Positions 17,368 to 25,565 of a stretch of DNA of 64,000 nt are shown here, in pieces. The number at the start of each line of letters is the position of its first letter. The first letter of the stretch is position 1. The DNA comes from Streptomyces inusitatus. GTDB lineage: Bacteria > Actinomycetota > Actinomycetes > Streptomycetales > Streptomycetaceae. The notes beneath the pieces were generated by a model, which was not told where the DNA came from, did not search any database, and saw nothing but the letters and a program-made list of their open reading frames with translations. The position numbers were made by a program, and so were the translations under genes. The stretch is taken from the NCBI RefSeq assembly GCF_014651115.1, contig NZ_BMWG01000008.1:131445-195444 (forward strand), in the 5' to 3' direction.

Positions 17368-19911
17368 ATGGGACGCGGCAAGCTACGAATCTACCTGGGC
17401 GCGGCGCCCGGCGTCGGCAAGACGTACGCCATGCTCTCCGAGGCGCACCGCCGGGTGGAGCGTGGCACGGACTGCGTCGTCGCCTTCGTGGAGCACCACG
17501 ACCGTCCCCGTACCGAGGTCATGCTGCATGGCCTGGAGCAGATCCAGCGCCGGGAGCTGGAGTACCGGGGTTCCGTCTTCACCGAGATGGACGTCGACGC
17601 CGTACTGGCGCGCGATCCGGCGGTCGCCCTGGTGGACGAGCTGGCGCACACCAATGTGCCCGGCTCGCGCAACGCCAAGCGCTGGCAGGACGTCGAGGAG
17701 CTGCTGAGCGCGGGAATCGATGTCATATCGACCGTCAACATCCAGCACTTCGAGTCGCTGGGCGACGTCGTGGAGTCGATCACCGGGGTGCGCCAGCGGG
17801 AGACCGTGCCCGACGAGGTGGTCCGCCGGGCCGATCAGATCGAGCTGGTCGACATGTCGCCGCAGGCGCTGCGCAGACGGATGGCGCACGGCAACATCTA
17901 CAAACCGGACAAGGTAGACGCGGCGCTCTCCAACTACTTCCGCCCGGGCAATCTCACCGCGCTGCGGGAGCTGGCCCTGCTCTGGGTCGCCGACCGGGTC
18001 GACGAGTACCTCCAGCAGTACCGGGGCGAGCACAACATCCGTTCGACCTGGCAGGCCCGGGAGCGGATCGTGGTGGGGCTCACCGGCGGTCCGGAGGGCC
18101 GCACGCTGATCCGCCGCGCGGCCAGAATGGCGGCGAAGGGCTCCGGGAGCGAGATCCTGGCGCTCTACATCGCCCGCAGCGACGGGCTGACCTCCGCCTC
18201 CCCCAAGGAGCTGGCCGTCCAGCGGACCCTGGTGGAGGATCTCGGCGGCACCTTCCACCACGTCATAGGCGATGACATCCCGGCCTCGCTGCTGGATTTC
18301 GCGCGCGGCGTCAACGGGACGCAGATCGTGCTCGGCTCCAGCCGGCGCAAGGCGTGGCAGTACATCTTCGGCCCCGGGGTGGGCGCGACCGTCGCCCGCG
18401 ACTCCGGGCCCGATCTCGACGTCCACATCGTCACCCACGACGAGGCGGGCAAGGGGCGCGGACTGCCGGTGGCGCGCGGGGCCCGGCTGGGCCGCTCCCG
18501 GATCATCGCGGGCTGGCTCACCGGCGTGGTGGCCCCCGTGCTGCTCTCGCTGCTGCTCACGGCGATGAACGACTCGCTCGGGCTCGCCAACGACGTCCTG
18601 CTCTTCCTCTTCCTGACCGTGCTGGCGGCGCTGCTCGGCGGGCTGCTGCCCGCGCTCGCCTCGGCGGCGGTGGGCTCGCTGCTGCTGAACTTCTACTTCA
18701 CCCCGCCGGTGCGCACCCTGACGGTGTACGACCCCAAGAACATCGTCGCCATAGTGATCTTCTTCGCGGTGGCGGTCGCGGTGGCCTCGGTGGTCGATCT
18801 GGCGGCCCGCCGCACCCATCAGGCGGCCCGGCTGCGCGCCGAGTCGGAGATCCTCTCCTTCCTCGCGGGGAGCGTGCTGCGCGGCGAGACCACGCTGGAC
18901 GCCCTGCTGGAGCGGGTACGGGAGACCTTCGGCATGGAGTCGGTGGCCCTGCTGGAGCGCAGGAGCGATGTGGAGCCCTGGACCACGGCGGGCAGTGTGG
19001 GCCCGGAGTCGGTGGTGCGCCCCGAGGACGCGGACGTGGACATGCCGGTCGGCGACGACATGGCGCTCGCGCTCTCCGGCCGGGTGCTGCCCGCCGAGGA
19101 CCGCCGGGTGCTGGCCGCGTTCGCCGCGCAGGCGGCGGTGGTGCTGGACCGCCAGCGGCTGGTCGGGGAGGCCGAGGAGGCCCGCAGGATGGCCGAGGGG
19201 AACCGTATCCGTACGGCTCTGCTCGCCGCCGTCAGCCATGATCTGCGCACCCCGCTCGCCGCGATCAAGGCCGCCGTCTCCTCGCTGAGGTCCGACGATG
19301 TGGCCTGGTCGGAGGAGGATCAGGCGGAGCTGCTCGAAGGGATCGAGGACGGGGCCGACCGGCTGGATCATCTGGTGGGCAATCTGCTGGACATGTCGCG
19401 GCTCCAGACCGGCACCGTGACCCCGCTGATCCGGGTGACCGATCTGGACGAGGTGGTGCCGATGGCGCTGGTCTCCGTACCCGACGAGAGCGTGGAGCTG
19501 GACATCCCCGAGTCGCTGCCGATGGTGGCCGTGGACCGGGGGCTGCTGGAGCGGGCGGTGGCCAACATCGTCGAGAACGCGGTGAAGTACAGCCCCGACG
19601 CGGTTCCCGTGACGGTGGCCGCGAGCGCGCTGGGCGACCGGGTGGAGGTGCGGGTCGCCGACCGGGGGCCCGGGGTCCCGGACGACGGCAAGGACCGGAT
19701 CTTTGAACCGTTCCAGCGGTACGGGGACGCGCCGCGCGGCGCGGGGGTCGGCCTGGGGCTGGCGGTCGCCCGGGGATTCGTGGAGGCGATGGGGGGAACC
19801 CTGTTCGCCGAGGACACCCCCGGCGGCGGAATGACCATGGTCCTCACGCTGAAGGCGGCCCCCGGGTTCGCGCCCGCGTGCCCCGACCTTCCCGCCCAGG
19901 TCACCTCGTGA
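17368..19911 (+). CDS. kdpD: Sensor histidine kinase KdpD
   Basis: An 847-residue potassium-sensing kinase. The N-terminal KdpD domain (about 1-210) has the Walker-type GAAPGVGKTYAML, DELAHTNVPGSRN and the IYKPDKVDAALSNYFRPGNL block. A Usp-like domain follows (about 230-355), then four close transmembrane helices (about 385-480), a GAF region, HisKA with H624 in SHDLRTPLAAIK, and an ATPase domain ending in GVGLGLAVARGFVEAMGG. Known KdpD phosphorylates KdpE at low K+ or high osmolarity. kdpFABC is not in this window. kdpE follows after 103 bases. Confidence 0.96.
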   Translation: MGRGKLRIYLGAAPGVGKTYAMLSEAHRRVERGTDCVVAFVEHHDRPRTEVMLHGLEQIQRRELEYRGSVFTEMDVDAVLARDPAVALVDELAHTNVPGSRNAKRWQDVEELLSAGIDVISTVNIQHFESLGDVVESITGVRQRETVPDEVVRRADQIELVDMSPQALRRRMAHGNIYKPDKVDAALSNYFRPGNLTALRELALLWVADRVDEYLQQYRGEHNIRSTWQARERIVVGLTGGPEGRTLIRRAARMAAKGSGSEILALYIARSDGLTSASPKELAVQRTLVEDLGGTFHHVIGDDIPASLLDFARGVNGTQIVLGSSRRKAWQYIFGPGVGATVARDSGPDLDVHIVTHDEAGKGRGLPVARGARLGRSRIIAGWLTGVVAPVLLSLLLTAMNDSLGLANDVLLFLFLTVLAALLGGLLPALASAAVGSLLLNFYFTPPVRTLTVYDPKNIVAIVIFFAVAVAVASVVDLAARRTHQAARLRAESEILSFLAGSVLRGETTLDALLERVRETFGMESVALLERRSDVEPWTTAGSVGPESVVRPEDADVDMPVGDDMALALSGRVLPAEDRRVLAAFAAQAAVVLDRQRLVGEAEEARRMAEGNRIRTALLAAVSHDLRTPLAAIKAAVSSLRSDDVAWSEEDQAELLEGIEDGADRLDHLVGNLLDMSRLQTGTVTPLIRVTDLDEVVPMALVSVPDESVELDIPESLPMVAVDRGLLERAVANIVENAVKYSPDAVPVTVAASALGDRVEVRVADRGPGVPDDGKDRIFEPFQRYGDAPRGAGVGLGLAVARGFVEAMGGTLFAEDTPGGGMTMVLTLKAAPGFAPACPDLPAQVTS

Positions 19912-19961
19912 CCGGAGGGAACTTCCAGACGCCGGAGCTTCGGGTGCGGGTGCCGGAGTCA

Positions 19962-19988
19962 CGGATGACAGTGCATCGGATGACAGTG
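19962..19988. repeat. Direct repeat before kdpE
   Basis: CGGATGACAGTG occurs twice (19962-19973 and 19977-19988), 15 bases apart start to start, ending 26 bases before the kdpE GTG. Direct repeats with such spacing are typical targets of OmpR-family regulators, so KdpE autoregulation is possible. Confidence 0.55.
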
Positions 19989-20014
19989 AAACAGTCCAGA
20001 AAGGCGGGCCCGCG

Positions 20015-20704
20015 GTGACGAGGGTGCTGGTGGTCGACGACGAGCCGCAGATCGTACGCGCCCTCGTGATCAATCTGAAGGCGCGCAAGTACGAGGTGGA
20101 CGCGGCCCCCGACGGCGCCACCGCGCTCCAGCTCGCCGCCGCCCGCCACCCCGATGTGGTGGTGCTGGACCTCGGGCTGCCCGACATGGACGGCGTCGAG
20201 GTCATCAAGGGGCTGCGCGGCTGGACCAGGGTGCCGATCCTGGTCCTCTCCGCCCGCCACACCTCCGACGAGAAGGTGGAGGCGCTGGACGCGGGCGCGG
20301 ACGACTACGTCACCAAGCCCTTCGGGATGGACGAGCTGCTGGCCCGGCTGCGGGCGGCGGTCCGCAGGGCCGAGCCGGTGGGCGGCGGCGAGGACGATGT
20401 GGTGATCGTGGAGACCGCCGGGTTCACCGTCGATCTCGCGGCCAAGAAGGTGCACCGCGACGGGCGGGACGTCCGGCTCACCCCGACCGAGTGGCACCTC
20501 CTGGAGGTGCTGGTGCGGAACACCGGCCGGCTGGTCAGCCAGAAGCAGCTGCTCCAGGAGGTCTGGGGGCCCTCGTACGGCACCGAGACCAACTATCTGC
20601 GGGTCTACATGGCCCAGCTGCGGCGGAAGCTGGAGGCGGACCCCTCGCACCCCAGGCACTTCGTCACCGAGCCGGGGATGGGATACCGCTTCGAGCGGTC
20701 CTGA
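20015..20704 (+). CDS. kdpE: Response regulator KdpE
   Basis: A 229-residue OmpR-family regulator: acidic D8-D9, phospho-acceptor D52 in VVVLDLGLPDMDG, K101 in YVTKPF, and a winged-helix domain (about 130-225) with TPTEWHLLEVLVRNTGRLVS and a final GMGYRFE. It is the expected partner of KdpD and activates kdp potassium-uptake genes in known systems. GTG start; the gap to kdpD carries a direct repeat that may allow separate control. Confidence 0.94.
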   Translation: MTRVLVVDDEPQIVRALVINLKARKYEVDAAPDGATALQLAAARHPDVVVLDLGLPDMDGVEVIKGLRGWTRVPILVLSARHTSDEKVEALDAGADDYVTKPFGMDELLARLRAAVRRAEPVGGGEDDVVIVETAGFTVDLAAKKVHRDGRDVRLTPTEWHLLEVLVRNTGRLVSQKQLLQEVWGPSYGTETNYLRVYMAQLRRKLEADPSHPRHFVTEPGMGYRFERS

Positions 20705-20807
20705 GCCTTCGGGCGGTCCCGGCCTTCGGGCGGCCCCGGCCTACGTCCGGCGTCCGGCCCGGAAGCGGGCCGGGTCCGCTGTCGGCGGAGGCCGGTACGC
20801 TGGGCTC

Positions 20808-21236
20808 ATGAGTGCTGTACCCCCTCCGGGGGACGATTCCGGGAAGGCCGGCGGGACCGAGAAGCCCGTCGGCCGCTTCCGCCGCATGCTCGACCGGCTC
20901 TCCAGCTCCCAGCAGGACCTGGAGTCCGAGGAGCTGCGGGAGGACACCCAGGCGTCGGGATGCACCCGCATCGCCGAGTGCGGCGACCGCCAGATCGTGA
21001 GAGTGACTGGTACCTTGCGCACGGTCACCCTGCGCCCTCGGGCCGGAGTCCCCGCCCTGGAGGCTGAGCTGTTCGACGGCACCGCCCCGCTGGACGTCGT
21101 CTGGCTGGGCCGCCGCTCCATCGTGGGCATAGAACCCGGCCGCAGGCTCATAGTCTCCGGCAGGATCTCCATGAGCCAGGGCCGCCGTGTGCTCTTCAAT
21201 CCCACATACGAACTCCGACCGCTCGGACAGGAGTAG
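20808..21236 (+). CDS. OB-fold nucleic-acid-binding protein
   Basis: A 142-residue protein. A polar N-terminus with a helical stretch (GRFRRMLDRLSSSQQDLESE) is followed by an OB-fold (about 55-142) with RQIVRVTGTLRTVTLRPR, EAELFDGTAPLDVVWLGRR and RRLIVSGRISMSQGRRVLFN. This is the pattern of single OB-domain proteins next to DUF3159 in Actinobacteria. It probably binds single-stranded nucleic acid, although function is not established. The DUF3159 gene starts 3 bases after its TAG. Confidence 0.88.
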   Translation: MSAVPPPGDDSGKAGGTEKPVGRFRRMLDRLSSSQQDLESEELREDTQASGCTRIAECGDRQIVRVTGTLRTVTLRPRAGVPALEAELFDGTAPLDVVWLGRRSIVGIEPGRRLIVSGRISMSQGRRVLFNPTYELRPLGQE

Positions 21237-21239
21237 CCG

Positions 21240-22007
21240 GTGACGTCTTTCGACAAGCCGACCACCACCACGACCAACACCCCTCAGCAGGACGGCTCCC
21301 AGGACGTCGCACCCCAGCCCGACGACTCCAGGGCCGTCACGGAGGCGGCGCTGTTCGAAGCCTTCGGCGGGGTCCGCGGCATGGTGGAGACGGTCGCCCC
21401 CGGACTGCTCTTCGTCACGATCTACACGATCAACAAGGATCTGCACATCTCCGCGATCGCCGCGCTGGCGGTCTCGCTGGTGCTGGTCGCGGTCCGGCTG
21501 CTCCGCAAGGACACCGTGAAGCACGCCTTCAGCGGCGTCTTCGGCGTGGCCTTCGGCGTCGTCTTCGCCATGATGACCGGCAACGCCAAGGACTTCTATC
21601 TCCCGGGGATGCTCTACACCCTCGGCCTGGCGCTGGCGTACATCATCACGGCGATCGCGGGCGTACCGCTGATCGGTCTGATCCTCGGGCCGGTCTTCAA
21701 GGAGAACCTCTCCTGGCGGACCCGCAACCCCGGCCGCAAGGCGGCCTACACCAAGGCCAGCTGGGCCTGGGGCCTGATCCTGCTGACGAAGTGCGCCATC
21801 CTCTTCCCGCTCTACTGGTGGGCCGACACCACCCAGCTGGGCTGGGTGCTGGTCTCGCTGAAGATCCCGCCATTCCTGCTCGCGGTCTACCTGACCTGGG
21901 TCTTCCTCGCGAAGGCCCCGCCGCCGATCGATGTGTTCGCCGAGCTGGAGGCGAAGGACCGCGCCAAGGCCGAGCGCGCGGCCCACGCCGAGCGCCCCGA
22001 GGTCTGA
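21240..22007 (+). CDS. DUF3159 membrane protein
   Basis: A 255-residue membrane protein with a polar 35-residue N-terminus and about six hydrophobic helices (from VAPGLLFVTIYTINKDLHIS onwards). It ends in a charged cytoplasmic tail (AELEAKDRAKAERAAHAERP). This is the DUF3159 family, an actinobacterial relative of intracellular septation/transporter-like proteins of unknown function. GTG start, 3 bases after the OB-fold gene; transcription probably ends at the long hairpin downstream. Confidence 0.92.
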   Translation: MTSFDKPTTTTTNTPQQDGSQDVAPQPDDSRAVTEAALFEAFGGVRGMVETVAPGLLFVTIYTINKDLHISAIAALAVSLVLVAVRLLRKDTVKHAFSGVFGVAFGVVFAMMTGNAKDFYLPGMLYTLGLALAYIITAIAGVPLIGLILGPVFKENLSWRTRNPGRKAAYTKASWAWGLILLTKCAILFPLYWWADTTQLGWVLVSLKIPPFLLAVYLTWVFLAKAPPPIDVFAELEAKDRAKAERAAHAERPEV

Positions 22008-22030
22008 GGCCCGAAGGTCCGAGGCGTCGA

Positions 22031-22069
22031 ATCGTGGCCGGCTGTCCCTCCGGGGCAGCCGGTCACGAT
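22031..22069 (+). terminator. Long hairpin after DUF3159
   Basis: ATCGTG, CCGGCTG and CCC pair in order with GGG, CAGCCGG and CACGAT, with only single symmetric mismatches between the blocks and a tiny loop. The hairpin starts 23 bases after the stop. Confidence 0.88.
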
Positions 22070-22171
22070 CTCATCAAGTCCTCCCGGAGACCATTCTCCT
22101 GGATCCATGTCCTCTGAAAGCATCCTGTTCGTCAAGGGTTTTCGGGGGCGCGGGGCATCAGGGGGCTTGTC

Positions 22172-25100
22172 GTGGCGGGGTTTCTGTTTCTCCGCGCGCG
22201 CGGCCACCGGCTGCTGCTGGCCGCCGCGTTCCTCGCCATCGCACTGACCACCGCCGTACTGACCACCCTCACCTCCTTCGCCGGAGCCGTCGGCGACGCC
22301 GGGCTCCGGCAGGCGCTGCGGACCAGGGACGCGGCCGACGCCTCGCTGACCATCTCCCTGGAACGCCCCGGCGAGGACCGGGCGGCCGCAGCACGGGACG
22401 CCCGGCAGGGGGCGCGGCAAGCCTTCGACGGACTGCCGGTGACACTCCGCCAGTTCGATCTCTCCGGCCCGTACGCCCTGCCCAAGACCCTGCGGCCGAA
22501 GGCCGGGCGCGCGGGCGAACCCGATCTCGCGACCTTCGCCGTGGTGGACCGCTCCCGGGTGCGGATGTCGGCGGGCGACTGGCCCGCCGCGGCCCCCGGC
22601 GGCGTCACCGAGGTCGCCCTGCCCGAGACGGCCGCCCGCGAGCTGCGGCTGAGCCCCGGGCCGCGCGTCCTCACCCTCAAGGACCGGCTCGGCGGGAAGC
22701 CGGTCCGGATCAGGGTCACCGGCGTCTACCGCCCCGCCGACCGCGCCGATCCGTACTGGCGGCTGGACGATCTCGCCGGGCGCGGAGCCCGTGAGGAGAG
22801 CGGCTTCAGCTCCTACGGACCGCTGCTCACCGACCCCGCCGTCTTCCACTCGGACCGGATCGCCAAGGGCGAGCTGGCCTGGCTCGCCACCGCCGACTTC
22901 CGCACCGTGGACGCCGACCGGATCGGCCCGCTCCGCGAGGCCGCGAAGGACGGGCAGAGCCTCCTCTCCGCGCGGCCCTCGCTGAAGAACGGCGTGATGG
23001 CGCGCACCGCGCTCCCCTAGGCCCTGGACCGGCTGGAGCGGGCGCTGCTGGTCTCCCGGGCGACCCTGCTGATCGTCTCGCTCCAGCTCGTCCTGCTCGC
23101 CGGGTACGCCCTGCTGATGGTGGCCCGGCTGCTGAGCGCCGAGCGGGCGCGCGAGACCCGGGTGCTGCTGGCCCGGGGCGCTTCCCGGGGGCAGGTCGCC
23201 CGGCTGGCCGCCCTGGAGGCGCTGCTGCTCGCGCTGCCCGCCGCCGTGTGCGCGCCGCTGCTCGCCGGCCCGCTGACCGGGCTGCTGGCGGAGCGGGGGG
23301 CGTCCGCCAGGATCGGACTGCGGATCGACACGGGGGCCACCGCCTCGGTGTGGCTGGCGGGCGGCGCGGTCGCGCTGGCGTGCGCGGTGGCGGTCGCCGT
23401 CCCCGCGCTGACCGCCGCGCGGGGCGCGGGCGGCCGGGCCGGGGCGCTGCCCGGGCCGGTGCGGGCGGGCGCGGACCTGGCGCTGCTCGCCGTCGCCGGG
23501 GTGGCGTACTGGCAGCTGGAGCGGCGCGCCTCGGGCAGTGGCGCGCTGACCGGCGACCGCGCGGGGGAACTGGGCATAGACCCCCTGCTGGTGGTCGCGC
23601 CCGCGCTCGCGCTGCTCGCGGGAACCGTGCTCACGCTGCGGCTGCTGCCCCCGGCCGCGCGGCTCGCGGAGCGGCTCGCGGCCCGGGGCCGGGGGCTGAC
23701 CGTCCCCCTCGCGGGCTGGCAGTTCGGCCGCAGACCGCAGCGCTCCGCGGGGCCGGTGCTGCTGCTGGTGCTGGCGGTGGCCATGGGAATGCTGGCGATC
23801 GGTCAGGGCGCTTCCTGGGAGCGCTCACAGGACGACCAGGCCGATTTCGCCTCCGGGGCCCCGGTGCGGGTGCTGGACAGCGGTGCGCTCCCCGCGTTCG
23901 GGAGCACGGGGGCGTACGAGGGGCTGGCGGGGGTACGGGCGAGCGCCCCGGCCGCCCGGGGCGCGATGTCGCTGTCGGGCGGGAAATCGGCCGCCGTGCT
24001 GGCGCTGGACGCCGCCCGGGCCGATCAGCATGTCCGTCTCCGGGGCGATCTGGCGGGCGAGGACGGCCCCGACCGCTTCCTCAAGCCCCTGCGCCCGGCG
24101 GCCGGGGAGCCTGCCCGGGCCGGTGTCGTACTCCCCCGCGACACCGCGCGGCTGATCCTCGATCTCACCCTGAGCGCGCCCTCGGGCACGGAGGGGCCGC
24201 CGGACGAGAACGGGGTTCCCGGGCCCGCCGAGGCGGAGTTCGCGGTGACCGTCGAAGACCGCTTCGGGGTCCCGTACCGGATGCCGCTCGGGTCCGTGCG
24301 CGCGGACGGCGAGCGCCGTTCGCTCGCTCTCGACCTCGCCGCCGCGGCCGGGGCCCCGGCGGGCAGGCCCGCCGGTCCGCTGGCACTGACCTCCGTGGAG
24401 TTCGAGGAAGCCGACTATCAGGAGCGGATCGTGCCCAAGCGGTTCACGCTGCACGGTCTGCGGACGGCCGGTGCGGACGGCGCCCCGCGGCCGGTCGCCG
24501 TCGGCGGCGGCGGCCCGGTCTGGAAGGCGGGGGCGAGCACCAATGTGGAACCCGGTCTCACCGACGGGAACGAGGAGGGTCCGGCGGTGACGGGCGTGCG
24601 CTCACCGCGCGGGGCGCTGCTGGAACTCTCGTACCACTCGGGCAGGGCCGTCTGGGAGTGGCCCGGCGGGCGGACGGTCACCGTGCGGGCCGCGGTGCGG
24701 CGGGCCGCGCCCGCGATGGCCGCCGCGCTGGCGGACCGGCGGTTCCTCGACGCCGCCGCCGCGAAGGTCGGTTCGGTGGTGGATGTGCCCATGCCCGGCG
24801 GCGATCTGAAGGTGAGGATCGCCGGTGTGCTGGGGCACATCCCGACGACCGGCCCCTCGGTCCGCCGGGACCGGGGCGGCACCATGGACGGCCCGGTCGG
24901 CGGACCCGGCGGGACCACGACCGACGGCGGGGCCCTGCTGCTCGATCTGCGGGCGGTCAACCAGGCCCTCGCGATCCGTGCCGACGCCTCGTTCCCGGCC
25001 ACCGAGTGGTGGCTGTTCACCGAGCCGGGCGCGGCCGGATCCGTCGCCGCCGAGCTGCGCGAGCGGCCCGGTCTCGACCCCGGCCGGGTCCTGGTGCGGG

Positions 25101-25564
25101 ACGAGTTCGCCGCCGAGCTGCACGACGATCCGCTGGGCGCGGGCCCGCGGTCCGCGCTGCTCGCGGCGGCGCTGGCCGCCGCCGCGCTGGCCGCGGTCGG
25201 GTTCGCGGTCTCCCTGGTGGGGTCGGTACGGGAGCGCTCGGCCGAGTTCGCGGTGCTGCGGGCGCTGGGCGCGCCCCGGCGGCGGCTGGCCGCGCTGCTG
25301 GCCGCCGAGGGCTTTCCGCTGATCGTGCTGGGGCTGGGCATCGGGGTCGCGCTCGGGGCCGTGCTCACCCGTGCCGTGGTCCCGCTGATCGTGCTGACCG
25401 GGCGGGCCGGCCGGCCCGTGCCGCCGGTGCTGGTGGAGCTGGACGCGGGCCGGATCGCGCTGCTGCTGGCCGCGATCGCCGCCGCGCCCGTGCTGATGGT
25501 GACGGCGCTGGCGCTGCGGCGCGGCGAGAGCGCCTCGGCGCTCCGCGCCCAGGGAGGGGAGTGA
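22172..25564 (+). pseudogene. FtsX-type ABC permease interrupted by in-frame TAG
   Basis: Two open segments in the same frame (22172-23020 and, after a TAG at 23018-23020, on to 25564) together encode one permease of about 1,130 residues. The bases just after the stop translate to ALDRLERALLVSRATLLIVS and run on into an FtsX transmembrane domain without shift. The N-terminal part has the first membrane helix (HRLLLAAAFLAIALTTAVL) and an extracellular domain; the second has two FtsX blocks. A single C-to-T change (CAG to TAG) explains it. The GTG start has AGGGGG 6 bases upstream. The downstream part has an ATG at 23117, so a truncated product is conceivable. Confidence 0.85.
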
Positions 25565-25565
25565 C

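Noticed and set aside
17383..20262. Minus-strand open frame of 959 codons
   Set aside because: Antisense to kdpD and kdpE; His/Arg/Gln-rich shadow caused by codon bias.
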